A stretch of DNA of 64,000 bases from Bullera alba (taxonomy: Eukaryota; Basidiomycota; Tremellomycetes; Tremellales; Bulleraceae): positions 4,179,198 through 4,243,197 of the forward strand of contig BCIX01000001.1 in NCBI GenBank assembly GCA_001600095.1. The letters run 5' to 3'. The notes beneath the pieces are model-generated. The model was given only the letters and a program-made list of their open reading frames with translations. It was not told where the DNA came from and ran no database searches. The translations under genes were made by a program, and so were the position numbers. Position 1 is the first letter of the stretch. The number at the start of each line of letters is the position of its first letter. Positions 40,358 through 51,745 of this stretch are shown here, one piece after another.

Positions 40358-41526
40358 GGCGATGAGTGCTCAGCCGGCCCTGCTAGGAGAAGATGTGCTG
40401 TGGTCGTATGTGCTGCTCGAGAAGAAGTGGGGTATCGAAAACACAATGATCGATGTGTCTTTTTCGTGGGGTTGACTTGGCCGCCGTTGTCAGGGCCTTC
40501 TGGTCGTCCTGCAGAGCCAGCGATCTTTTGTGGTGCTCTACGAATGTTTTGGTGATCGCAGTCCAGGAAGATGACTACTTGGGGTGAGACGTTGTCCACA
40601 AAAGGATACGAGTTGGAGATATCCACTACCCGTTAGAGCCGACCAATCGCTTACCTGGACAGGTGGTCGTAAGGCAATCGACGGAAAATTACTAGGTGGA
40701 ACCTCGGACCGGATTAAGAAATGAGAGCTGCTGGCGGCTACTTTTCGCGACTCTAGCAGGCCACCCTCGGCTTCCAGCTTTATCTTTACTCTTTCTCGCG
40801 CTGGTGTATCCGTTCGTAGAGTAAACGCAGAGGTCAGATGTTGTTGATCACTCTGGGAGGTTGGATGAACGCTGCTCGTTCCGGCGTTCCTTTCCTCTTT
40901 GGTGAGCGGCAGCTGCTGGCATGTTTTCAGGGTCACACGGGGACATATGGTCATATGGGGACGATCAGGGCAGGGCATCCCTGAGCATCTTTCATCTCTC
41001 TCAACACTTATCAAAGGCGATGTCATGCTCTTGTGGTCCGGCGAGAGCAGATCAGATGAGTATACAATGACAGACAAGATCGCACAATCCCAGCATGGCT
41101 CTGAGACGCAGGCCTCTGTATGCAGCTTGCTCGCTGCGTGTTCTTATCTCGCTCGTCCAGCCAAAAGGATCGTCGGGGAAATCCGCCACTGCCGTTTCCC
41201 TGCCCCACTCTCCAGCTTATCCGTGCCGTCCCCCAGTCTGGTGGATGCGCAGCTCCGCGGGGCAAGCTGGGCAGCCAGGCCACCCACTCCACTTCGTCTC
41301 AGCCAACTATACTGTGCTCAATCTCAGCGCAGATCGCAAGTCGTCCACTGTCAAAGGGATGATCGTGCATGGCTCGTTATGTGCGCTCGTGTATTGACAT
41401 GTGTATGGTCTTTTCGCCGGCTGGTCGAACTGTCGCAAGGTATCTCACGTCTGATACCTATTCGAGTTCTCACGCTCCCAACCGCTTGGCTCTTCTCACA
41501 GACTCTATCTCGCGATCTTCATCCAC
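40358..41526. other. Intergenic region upstream of glycogenin
   Basis: About 1.17 kb lie between the glycogenin start and the Tps1 stop. Several open frames exist on both strands, but none has a supported start, splice pattern or recognisable content. It most likely holds the glycogenin promoter and Tps1 3'-UTR. Confidence 0.45.
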
Positions 41527-44085
41527 CTAGACCCGGATGGCACCTGATACGCCGGCGATGTTGACGTTGTTCGCAGCGACTCCAGCGACATGGGGGTTGA
41601 CGTCGTATTTACCACTTTGTCTTCGCTGCATAGACGCTTTCGAGCTTGTTCGGGACAAACTCGTAGCCGATCGCTTGCGTCCAGGTACCGAGGGTCCGGG
41701 GGGTTTCTGCCCAGACAGGCGGTTCACTGCGACATTGTCAGCCCGCTGACGCCTTCGTTATTGCTACATCACTCACAATCGTTGACGAAGGAAACACCCC
41801 AGGCTTCGGCAGTGTACTTTCGGACGTACTGTCATAGCTGTCAGTGATCGATCTTCACGAATCCACGAGCCACGCTCACGTTGAACAGCTTTTCCCAATT
41901 ACTCTTCCTCTGTTCCGAGCCCATAGTCAACGCAACGTGAATGGCGTCGGCGGTGGACTGGACATCCCATGGATTGATGAGAAGACTACCATTCAACGAC
42001 TGAGCGGCACCGGCGAACTCTGACAGGATCATCGAACCATGTCGGTCCATCTGACTGGAGATGTACTCGTAGGCGACCTGGATGAGGTCAGCGCTAGCTC
42101 CAGACCACTCGTAAGCAATAACTCACCAAGTTCATACCGTCTCGGGTGGACGTCACCAAACACGCGTCTGCCAAGGCGTACATGGCTGTTAGCTCCTCGA
42201 AGGGAACAGACTTGTGCATGTAGTGAATTGGCATGAACTCGACGGTACCGAATCGACCGTTGATTCGACCGACTAGCTCGTTGACGCAGGCCCTGAGGTT
42301 CTGGTACTCTTCGACGTCTTGACGCGAGGGGATGGCAAGTTGGACCAAAACGACCTTAGAGTGCATGTCAGCAAAGGCGTTTGTCCGGATCACCCGCATT
42401 GCTCACCTTTCCGACCCATTCTGGATGCTGAGTGAGGAAGATCTCCAGAGCGTGCAGTTTCTGGGGAATACCCTTGATGTAATCCAGTCTGTCCACTCCG
42501 ATGATGACTTTGCATCCCTCGAACCTCTTCTCCAGCGCCTTCAACCTCGTCTGCACAGTGTCTTTTTGCAGTCCTTCTACGAACTGCATTGGCTCGATGC
42601 CGATGGGGAATGTTCCGACTTGAGCATATCGACCCTCAAACTCTATGCTGTTGGGCATCGTTTCCAGTCCGAGTATTCTTGTGCACGAGGAGAGGAAGTG
42701 TCGAGCATAGTCGTACGTGTGGAATCTGGCTTGAGTCAGCAGGAGTAAGAGCAAACAAAGCATTGTCAAACTCACCCAATGAGGTCGCATTGCAGTACAC
42801 CAAGCAAGATCTCACGTCGGACTGGAAGAATTCTGGCATCCAGTCAGCGAGGATTCTCGCGCCGTTGCAGTAATACGACCCACCGGTATATTTCGCTCGA
42901 AGGGAACGGCGTATGCAGGAAGAAGCCAATTCTGATACCCTCTTTGCCCTTCTCCTTGGCAGCGGCTTCTTGTTGTTGGAAAGCACTCAACTCTCGCCCA
43001 AGAGGCGGCCTCTTTCGATGCGTCGAGCTGACCTTTCTCTTAGCCACGGTGATAGCCCCGCTCTCCTCTTCCACATCCTCGAGTGTGTCTAATCCAGGGC
43101 CACCAGTCTCCTCGACACCTGGTGCGACGCCCTGCTGCATGCCGAGGACGTCCTTGATGACCTCGTCGTCCACACCCTGCTTCACCCTGCCCAATTCCTT
43201 TCTGACCATCTCTCCCTGAGCAGCTTCGCCAGAGATGATGGATCGCAAGAGCATTGGGAGAAGCATCAGGTGGTAATCTTGAACCCAGACCATGTCTCCC
43301 GCTTGACACATGCTGGCGACCACGTCGGCGAATCTCATGTTGGCTTCTCTGTAGGCCAGCCAGTGAGCGGCGTCGAAGTTCATCTCTCCCGGGTGGTAGT
43401 GGAACAATGGCCAGAGGATGGAGTTGGAGAATCCTGGTCATAGTCAGTATACACTCAGACACGATCCCTCTTCTTTGGCTCACCATTGTAGTGCATATCG
43501 GCGAGTTCATCCGACAGGTAGACGGGGTAGCAGTTGTACTCTGCCAACAGCCTAGAGTTGACCAGCTCTCGGTCTGCCTCTGGGATCTGCGAAGCGAGCT
43601 TGTCAGCGAAGAGATCCACGCGAGAATAATAGCATAAGGTCGACCTACGTGCTTGCCCGGCCAGCCAATCCAAGTAAACTTCATCGTCTTCTTGCACCCA
43701 GACAGTGCAGAAACAAGACCGCCGGATGACATCTACATGAGATGTTGGTCAGCGCACGGCCCCTAGTATCACTTGCTGGAACCTCGCACAGCTCCAGACC
43801 TGCTCATCGACTCACCTTGAAGTGGTACTCTCCCTTCTCATCTTTGCTGATTGTCACTGGCAATCGGTTGGAGACAACAATCAGTCTCTGTTCTTTCCCA
43901 TCCGCCCCTATGCCATTAAGGTTGGGTGAAGATGCGCCATTCCTGGAGTTATCCGACGAGGTGGACGGCATTGTCGTTGTTGCTTCTGTGTGTGGTGATG
44001 GATGCGCGTCGCTGTAAGGACCAGAGGGCGCCTTGAAGCCGTTGGTAGCGTTGTTCGGGTTGGGATCGTTGGGGGTGACTGTCAT
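41527..44085 (-). CDS. TPS1: Trehalose-6-phosphate synthase
   Basis: Tps1 makes trehalose-6-phosphate from UDP-glucose and glucose-6-phosphate (GT20). About ten exons give about 690 residues, from the ATG at 44085-44083 to TAG at 41527. Visible signatures are LIVVSNRLPVTI near the N-terminus, SGGLVSALSG, WIGWPG, LWPLFHYHPGEM, VWVQDYHLMLLP, GFFLHTPFPSSEIYR, GVDRLDYIKGIPQKLHA, FMPIHYMHKSVPFEEL and STRDGMNLVAYEYI, all intact. An insertion of about 95 residues (EEVIKDVLGMQQG to EKGKEG region) splits the N-lobe between the VQDYHLM and HTPFPSS motifs; a comparable disordered insertion is reported for cryptococcal Tps1. The Ser/Lys-rich tail of about 65 residues is also extra. A perfect CRE lies 254 bp upstream of the start. 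Confidence 0.95.
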
Positions 44086-44338
44086 CTCCCAACTGGCGAG
44101 TTTAGGTATATGGCTCGGAATAGATTGGTATTGCGGTCCGTCTTTGGAAATATACTTTCAAGAGTATAAGGCGCGGGGTGGTATTTGAACGAGAAGGATG
44201 GTATACCTATGAGCAGCGAAAGGATGGCCAAGACGAGAAGATGAGAGTTGTGTGAGATAGAACCTTGCGCAACGGTTGTTGCGACGGAGCAAAAGGGGCG
44301 AGCGGAGGGAATGAAGCGCGGAGCTTTTTTTCCTACTC

Positions 44339-44346
44339 TGACGTCA
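44339..44346. promoter_or_regulatory. Perfect CRE palindrome (TGACGTCA) upstream of Tps1
   Basis: This consensus ATF/CREB site is 254 bp upstream of the Tps1 ATG, with an AGGGG core about 40 bp nearer the gene. Stress-responsive bZIP control of trehalose synthesis is known in other fungi. Binding here is inferred. Confidence 0.45.
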
Positions 44347-44896
44347 ATATCCAACCTCCCTTCGACGCGACCTGGCTTACCCTGTATGTAGCGAGCCCGA
44401 GCCAGCTCCTATCTGCTGACTGCTCACTCGAACTTCTGCCTGCTTCTACACTCAGAAGCTGGTCAAGGTGAGCGAGAAGATGAGAAGGCTGTGAGAAGTA
44501 TGGGAAGCTACACCTCTATGGCTGTGAAACCCCCACGTTCCGTTCTCTCGTACACGCTTCTTACATGCGCAGAGGACGTCGTAATTTCAAACTGCAATTC
44601 CCTCGAGCCCCGGACCGAAATTGCATAATTCACGCAGATCACTTGACTGATATCTGATACCCGGGTGGGCTTATTGGGCACCTCACTGCCTCAGTATAGT
44701 CTGGAAGGGACCTTTTTGCATCACAGGCTTTCGACTTCTCTCAACGCTCGACCCCAACGTGCTAGCCATGCATACGGTGGTTCAACTTCCTTCTCAGCTG
44801 GCCTTATAGCATCTCACACGGAAGTCGCCGGAGCGGAACGGTCCGGAGTTTCCGGCGGATAATCGCTGGAATCCAGCAACATGACATCGTGTTTTG

Positions 44897-44976
44897 GGGT
44901 GTCGCAGGGTGTCGCAGGGTGTCGCAGGGTGTCGCAGGGTGTCGCAGGGTGTCGCAGGGTGTCGCAGGGTGTCGCC
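44897..44976. repeat. Perfect decamer tandem repeat (GTCGCAGGGT)n
   Basis: Seven identical 10-bp units (44901-44970) are flanked by partial copies, GGGGT before and GTCGC after. The period is not a multiple of three and no gene covers it. One strand is G-rich in regular spacing. Confidence 0.95.
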
Positions 44977-45400
44977 TTTTACGTCACGCCCTGAACAACA
45001 AGTCTCGACCTTTCCTCGACCTTTCTCGACTCCTGCTCACGAGTCAGTGCGTCACTGATTGCTACTGGAGGCCACTGGTCCTGGACCTGCCTGTCTCTCT
45101 CTCTCCTAGACGCAGGTATAACAGGATGAGAGAGGAAGCAAGGCACGTTGCTCATCGTCATAACCTGAGAGCACGGGACTCTTCGGAGCGACTGGGTCGA
45201 TTCTGGAGCTGGGTAGACTACTGAGAGCTCTTGGGGCCTTCCGCCTTAGGGGGACCTGTGAGGACTGACTACAGGTCCCGGGATAGCGGTTGACATGTGA
45301 TGGCGCGCTGGGGCCCGACGTCTTTATCGGGACTAGTCCGCAAGGCCACGCCATGTAGTGCAACTTCAGTACGACGAATACATGCGACATCAATAACGCA

Positions 45401-46560
45401 TCAGGCCATCAGCAACGGAGAGCTATAGCTGGCCACACCAAAACCTCCTGTCCTCTGCGATTGCGGGTTACTGTACTGGTTGAGTAACGCTCGAGCGAGA
45501 GGTGAGGGACCTGTGTAGCCTGTAGTTGCCGCAGACTTCGAGTCGCCCACAGTCGCTGAGCGTAACCAATCGAGGGCATTCGCCGTTGACCTGTACCCAC
45601 CTGCCACACCAGACGCCAATAGACCCCCGGTGCTGCTGGCGACGCCTCCCAACACACTCGCCGTGCCAGTCACCACGCTGGTAGCCCCGCCGACCACCGA
45701 TGCAGCCGTGTCGAGAACCGAGCCGGCGGTCTCTGCGGCAGTCTCACACCAACCTCCAAGAGTGCTGCGAGCGCTGTCGTAGCAGCTCTTGCCCCACCTG
45801 GCAGCGTTGATGCTGTGCTCGATACCATTCTTGGTCGCTTGGACGGAGTAGTTGATCGAGGTGGGAATGATAGGAGGGATGATGCCAAGATCCTTGCGCC
45901 AAATGGTGCTGTCTTTCTGGCTGAGGTCGGAATTGAAGGCGTCAATCATCTTTGCGATCGATCTCGCATCGTCTCTACAGTACACAATCAGCAGAGTGAG
46001 CAGCTTCGCTGACAGATGCGGGCCTCATCTGTCAAGGCTCTTGACGTGACTCACGGATCTTTGTTTTCCATTGCCAATATCCCCAATTTGGCTCGCGCAC
46101 CAATGAGTGCTGATGACTGAGCCGCATTCAAACTGGACATCGTCTCCCTGTCCGCGATACCCGCATCAAGTGTCCGAACAGTCTCGCAGAGTACATTCCG
46201 TCGGTTCGTCTCGAGGGTCAGAAAAGCTAAGTCCCTCTCCTTGTCTGTCAATTTGAGACTTAGAGCCTGGCTTAAGCACCCGGTTTCCCTGTCATAGTCC
46301 AGCTTGTGGCCTTCCAGCCTGGAAGCGAAGGATGGGCAGGCATTGTGAATCCCAGTGTAATCATCATACAGGGTTCGCAGGCTTTCTGACAGCACGCTGC
46401 CCGGATTACTGACGTATTCGTAGTTGAACCCCACTGGTCTGGGCCTTGTCTGATTAGCGGAAGACCCTGATAGTGAGAGGTTTCCCGAGAGGTTCGGTGA
46501 GTTGGGTATGGTAGAACCCGGGAGAGGTCGCCCGAAGGAGTTCTGTTGAGTGATCGGCAT
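45401..46560 (-). CDS. Unrecognised protein with BAR-like helical front and Gly/Ala/Ser/Val amphipathic repeat
   Basis: Exon 1 runs from the ATG at 46560 to about 46055. The last exon ends with TGA at 45401. The total is about 366 residues. After a disordered Asn/Ser/Pro start comes a helical domain (GSVLSESLRTLYDDYTGIH, YDRETGCLSQALSLKLTDKER, TNRRNVLCETVRTLDAG, IGARAKLGILAMENKD, DDARSIAKMIDAFNSDLSQ). A repetitive segment follows (AGSVLDTAASVVGGATSVV, TGTASVLGGVASSTGGLLASG) whose spacing resembles the shallow amphipathic helices of lipid-droplet or LEA-like proteins. The role is unknown; membrane or lipid-surface binding is an inference from this repeat. Confidence 0.65.
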
Positions 46561-47041
46561 CTTCTTGCGATCGGTCTAAGAGAGACTTTGATGAGAGTCG
46601 ACTTGCGTCGGGCTGACTGATATGATGGAGGGTTGTGGAATTTGCTTAGAGCCCAAGTGGGTGGGTGATACGGGTGGCAAGGTGAGGTATAGCATCGACC
46701 AAGTGGACGTTGTTCGAATGCCTTCTATAGAGACCATGCGACACTTCGACTAGGCTTGGTGAAAGGATGGCACATTGTGCGACGTGACGACCAGATTGGG
46801 AGTATGAGTGAAAGGTGGACCAATGTGGCAGTTGCGAGTGCGTTGTCATGTTGCTTCCCCGCCAGCGTACGAGTACATGACAAAGTCAAGGGCAGCTGAG
46901 AATCGCATTCGCGGTGGTAGCATATTAGACCTACACTCGTGCCCATGGTCGCTATTTGGTCAACTCTACTCCCTCTCCCTCCTTCTCCTTCAGTATATAC
47001 ACTCCATCGTCGGCAGACCTCTGGGTCATTTCACACTAATG
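46561..47041. other. Intergenic region between same-strand genes
   Basis: About 480 bp hold the promoter of the 45401-46560 gene. A TATATAC element lies at about 46994-47000. No other feature is seen. Confidence 0.4.
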
Positions 47042-48825
47042 TCAGTCTCGAAGTCCAAATGCGTACTCAGACAATGTCCGCCGCACTTCGCGCGAGAGAG
47101 CAGAATTATCGTCCTGCAGTCGCATTGACTGGAGCTGCGAGCCCGCCCAAGTTGGAGGCGAGCTGTCCGGTTCGTATGACGGCGGAGGGGACGTAGGAAA
47201 TGGACTGACGTCACTGCGCAGAGTGTCGCTGCTCTCGTCGGACAGATTGGAGACACTGTTGTCCTCGCTCAAGAGGGGTGTATTGCCAAAACCCGAATCG
47301 GAGTATCTCCCAGATCGACGTCGAGACGACCGGAATGACGATGGGCTGAATGAGCTGACTTGATTCCGTATCGACGCTGAAACTCTAGAGAATGTCGATG
47401 ATCTCGAGGGTTTGAACGAGCTTGCTATGACCGCTCTGGCATATTTGCTGATCGAGCTTGACGGACGGGAATACCACTTTGAGCCCGACTGTGAGGATGA
47501 CCTGGATTCGGATGATGAGTCGGCTTTGGACTGGAGCCTTTGACTGAGGTACGAGCTGACATTGTCCCGGATATCGCTGAAGTATGAGCGTTGAGGTCTA
47601 CTGCTCGTTGTTGATTGGGTGTTGCTATTTTGGGAGGCCGAGTAGGAAGGTGGAGGGCCCGGTGTCCATGAAGAGACGGTGGGCGGCACCGCGCCTGTAG
47701 ACCCCCCCATCAGAGAGATTAGATCAGCAAGTACTCGACACCACCACCCTTTGTTGCGGGTGTCGACTCACGGCTGGACCTTCTAGCGCAGCCGTCGAAC
47801 AAGGAGCTATCCGATGAAGAGGGGACATAGTCGCTAGGGGGTAGACCGCCCGTTCTTCTCCACAGGTTTGCCCGAGCGTTCGCCACGCTTCCCGGGACCT
47901 TGCTCGACGTCTCAGGGACGGTATCCACTGAGGATCCGCTTGACACTTGGGTCCCTGTAGCTCCTCGACTTGCTGTGGCGCGAGTTCTGGACTTGAGTGA
48001 CTCTGCATAAATCATCCATCCTTCATAAGGATCCGAATGGTCTTCCCACTTCTTCTGTGCTCTTGACGATACCGAAGGCCGACTGACCCGTGATTGGTAG
48101 GTGGAACCAGTGGCCCAACCATCCTCGTCGACCGATATGCCCAAGCTCTCTCTGCGGGAAGTGTCGGTCTGGGTCTGATTTCTCGACTTGTTATATGCTT
48201 CGTCATGGCTGTATCCCCATCCGAATCTGACAGCACTTTCGTCGATCTTGCTAATGTTGCTTGTGGCAGTGGGAGGCTTTGGCCCGAAGAGATTACTGTT
48301 CCAGCTCCCAGCATCGACCTTTGAAGATCGACTTGCCGCTAATTTCTTGGCATAGTAATCTCGCCCGGTCTCTATGCCAGTAGTACTGGCTCTGGTGTCC
48401 TTGAAGCTGGAAGCGTTGGTATCGCTCACTTCATCGACTGTTGATGGTCGAACGCTTGATTTCTCGTCCCTATAGCTGCTACGCAAGCTGAATAAATTGG
48501 CGTGCTTGGAGTCTCTGACGCTGTTCAAGCTGGTGGTACCAAAGTCTCGGGGGACTGGTCTCGGCCTAGCGTAGGATCCGTAGGTATTGACAGTATTCGC
48601 CCTGTTCACTGAAATACCGGAGCGACCGGCGCTGGTATAGGAGCCAGACCTCGAGGTAGGATTCTCGTCTGGATCAGAGAGGGGTTCTCGACCCAGTGGG
48701 TTTCGGACTGAGACTGGGGGTCTTCCGGCGCTTGGAGGTGGACTTTCATATCGCTTGATCGAAATTGGAGCCGAACCTTGTGTAAAAGTCGCGACCGAAA
48801 CCTCAGACGCAAAACCGACGGCCAT
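47042..48825 (-). CDS. Unrecognised serine-rich disordered protein
   Basis: I chose the ATG at 48825 (MAVGFASEVSVATFTQGSAP), just after a probable 5'-UTR intron whose acceptor is CCCAG at about 48840. Exon 1 ends in RRSSR; a phase-1 intron then leads into AVPPTVSSWTPGPPPSY, and the frame ends at 47042. The product is about 574 residues and is dominated by Ser, Arg, Asp and Thr. It has short aromatic or acidic islands (VRFGWGYSHDEAYN, KKWEDHSDPYEGWMIYAESL) that could be binding motifs. Two PPxY-like motifs (PPPSYSA, PPPSYEP) occur in the C-terminal part, as in arrestin-related or Rsp5-adaptor proteins. No folded domain is recognised. Confidence 0.65.
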
Positions 48826-49383
48826 AATTGCGATCCCTGGGATTGTTCTGCAGTCAGCTCGACGAGATTGGCATTGTTCAAGATTGTGACTTACTTTCGG
48901 AAACCTCTTTTCCAACTGTCTCTGGCTGATGAGCTCAGCTCACAAAATACCCTGCCGTTTGGTGCGGGTTTGGTGAGGGAGACAATCTGCATAAGCTAGA
49001 TCGGACTGCCATCTCGACGTGCTATGGAGCTACTTTTGCGATTGTCGCTATACCTTTGATTGTCGCTATACCTTTGAAGAACCCCTGCATCAGTGCGACT
49101 GACACAAAGGGCTTTTGGTTTCAGTACGCCGTCGAGGTCAGCGGTCTAGTGGCTGTTTCACTCGGAGTATCACTAAATCCCATTACTTCCGCGTTACCTC
49201 GCCTCGCTGTGACTTTGGGTATAGTACAATACATGAGTCATGGTGAGATCCAAAAATGGGTGGTGTAGGGTGTTGGTGACAAAGTATGCTATATGCGAGC
49301 GACAATTGATGATGGTGTGGATGCGGATGGGAACGACTTCAATCTGCCTCTGATGAGTCTCCAGCGGTACACCCTGCCTAGTG
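48826..49383. other. Leader of the Ser-rich gene and intergenic region
   Basis: This holds the probable 5'-UTR exon and intron of the 47042-48825 gene. That leader contains an overlapping upstream frame from an ATG at about 48993. The 3' flank of the deacetylase gene follows. A near-duplicate GATTGTCGCTATACCTTTGA occurs twice at 49037-49076. Confidence 0.4.
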
Positions 49384-51745
49384 TCATGTGACCACACTGG
49401 CTGGACTTCCTCCTCGACTCATCCCCTCCCTGGCGTCCTCTGAGGCTTTGAGTCCCGCTAGACTGAATGCCTCTGGCATTTCCGACCGGTTGAGCCCGTT
49501 CGCCACGATCGTCGACAATCCAAGTTGTTTGCGCAGTGACGTCGTGTCTCCCCCATGATTGCTCCTGAAGAAGGTCCTCTTGTGCCGAACACCACAAGGA
49601 TCGTCGTCCATCAGAGACGAATTCGAAGGCGAAGCTCTTTGCTGCAATCGTTGTACACGTCGAGAAGGTCCGCCTCGCTGTTGCAAGCTCCCTCGCCGGG
49701 AGACGTCGTCTTCGGAATCTTCGTCAGAGTCGGGTGGTGAATAAGTCCCATTCATCTGTTTTCGCCTCATGAGCTCTGGCGGATATATCAGCTAATGGCT
49801 CATTGACAGAGTGAGCAAAAGACGGGTTTGACTCACTTCTCAGCCTCGACTCGACCTCATCCTCCGGATCGCTCTCGTCGCCGTTCTTCATGCCGAGCTC
49901 TCTGGCTACGCGCTTCGTCGGGACCTGCTGCATCTGGACCCCAGGGGCGTGTGGCAGGTTTCGCAGATTTTCCAGAATCCGACGTCTATTGTTAAGCAAG
50001 ATCAGCCGAGGTCTCGTTTGAGACACGCGCCACTGTTGTGACTTACTTCATCGCTTCGAGATATTCCGGCGGGTTGTGGTCGTCCGTGTTGTGAGGCAAC
50101 ACCTCGAGCTTGAACCGAGGACCGTAATACTCCATGCTGCAGGTGTCTCAGCATGTTGTATCGAGCTGACATTCACTAACTATTGGTTGTATGGCAAATC
50201 CTCGTGGAGCTCTATGCCGCACATGACCGCTGTCTCGTTGGTCCACGCTCGAGCGACATTCTTGCTGCAAAGAATGAAGTGTCAAACATATGATCCGGGA
50301 CAAATGTGCGATAAGACTCACGTTGTGTAGCCACCGCCGCCAAGCATCATCACCGGGATGTTGAAGCTCTTCAAGTAAGATGCACATTCGGCGTGACCTG
50401 CAGAAGATCAGCTGCTTGTCCTATCCTTGCAGCAGATACTCACCATTTAGCGTCAAGTTGAAGCCACCAAGCTTGTCACCCGAGAGGGAATCTGCTCCCA
50501 TCTGGAGCACAACAGCTCCAGGTCGGAAGAACTCCATAATGTGACTGATGACCTGATATACGACTGTCAGCTAACGCAAGGATTGAATACAGCTGAAGCA
50601 CGGGCGTACGGGTTTGAATATCGAATGGAACGAGTCATCCGTGATACCGTCTCGGAGGGGAACATTGACAGAGTACCCTTTTCCTCGCTTCATCCCGATG
50701 TCCTAGAAGCTGGGTCAGTGCTGGAAGACCAATGTAGAAGCTGGCGTACCTTGACATCACCTGTTCCCGGGAAGAAATCCCCAAATCGGTGGAAACTGGC
50801 CGTCATGACCCGGTCTGTGGTGTAGAACGCCTCTTCAACTCCATCTCCATGATGCACGTCGACGTCGATATAGAGCACTCGAGGATGTATTCGCAGTAGC
50901 TCGAGGATACCGAGTACGCTGGTATATGATCAGCTGAGACTACCAATTGGACAAGCTCGTGAGACACTCACATATCGTTGACATAGCAGAATCCACTTGC
51001 TTCGCTCTTTTTGGCGTGGTGGAGACCTCCGGCCCAATTGATAGCAATGTCGGCGGCTCCGTTGTTCAATTTCTCGGCGGCACCTATGTCGCGGATCAGC
51101 TACATTACAAGCTAGACATCTCAGGTAAGGGCAACTTACCTAGGGAACCGCCGGCAGAGATGGAGCAAAACTCGAACAATCCTTCGAAAGCGGGACAATC
51201 CTCGCCAACGAGACCTACACATCGATTGAGTCAGCGAACGTTTTTGAAGCCCGCTTGCCCCGAGAGCTCCTCCACTTACACCTCTGACCACCTCCTGTCA
51301 ACATATCTGCCGTCTCCGGCGTGACCCTTTCCAAGAAATCGATATACTCGTCCGAGTGAAATCGCGTCATATCGCCCTTTGTAGCTCTATGCGGCCTAAA
51401 GACCTGCATCGACTTGCCCCTAGCTCCGCTCAATCCCTCTGTGCGACCTCTCTCTCCATCCCCGTTGGGCTCCCATCCACTGACGATATCGCTGTTCATG
51501 TGCCTTGTGCCATCAATTGGACGACTAGCTTCTCCAGGCTCGGTGGCATCGGACATGTCGTCACACAATCCATAGTTGACGATAAGGTTGTGCGCCATAC
51601 GGATACGATGTGGTTTCATGAAATGGCCCAGGTAGTACACGTAATTGCCGACATCCGGGTCGTAGAAATAGGCAACACGTCGGGGGTCTGACGACGATGA
51701 CGAGGGCGTAGAGGATGGCGAGAAGGGAGGAATGGCGTTTGACAT
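49384..51745 (-). CDS. RPD3: Class I histone deacetylase, RPD3 type
   Basis: This enzyme is a zinc-dependent lysine deacetylase, normally the core of Rpd3/Sin3 complexes. About ten exons give about 600 residues, from the ATG at 51745-51743. The catalytic set is intact: [20 protein letters not shown] (His pair), [16 protein letters not shown] (zinc Asp/His), [16 protein letters not shown] (zinc Asp) and MLGGGGYTT (Tyr). [18 protein letters not shown] and [15 protein letters not shown] also fit the Rpd3/HDAC1 branch better than Hos2. After NYGL there is an insertion of about 50 residues before [10 protein letters not shown], where the family usually has only about seven. The usual GHPMKPHRIR reads [10 protein letters not shown]. 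The C-terminus is a long charged/Ser-rich tail ([15 protein letters not shown]). The gene shares a promoter region with ClpX. Confidence 0.93.

Larger units (their letters stand above)
44086..45400. other. Intergenic region: Tps1 promoter, decamer repeat and 3' flank
   Basis: About 1.3 kb have no supported gene. The Tps1-proximal part has AGGGG (stress-element-like) at 44294-44298 and a CRE at 44339-44346. A seven-copy decamer repeat lies at 44897-44976, listed separately. Confidence 0.5.

Noticed and set aside
40538..41077. A 179-codon minus-strand frame upstream of glycogenin
   Set aside because: The content is featureless, there is no splice pattern, and the frame sits where the glycogenin promoter is expected.
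51410..51556. The RPD3 insertion as an unspliced intron
   Set aside because: No donor and acceptor pair with consensus and matching phase could be found. The closest pair leads to an early stop.
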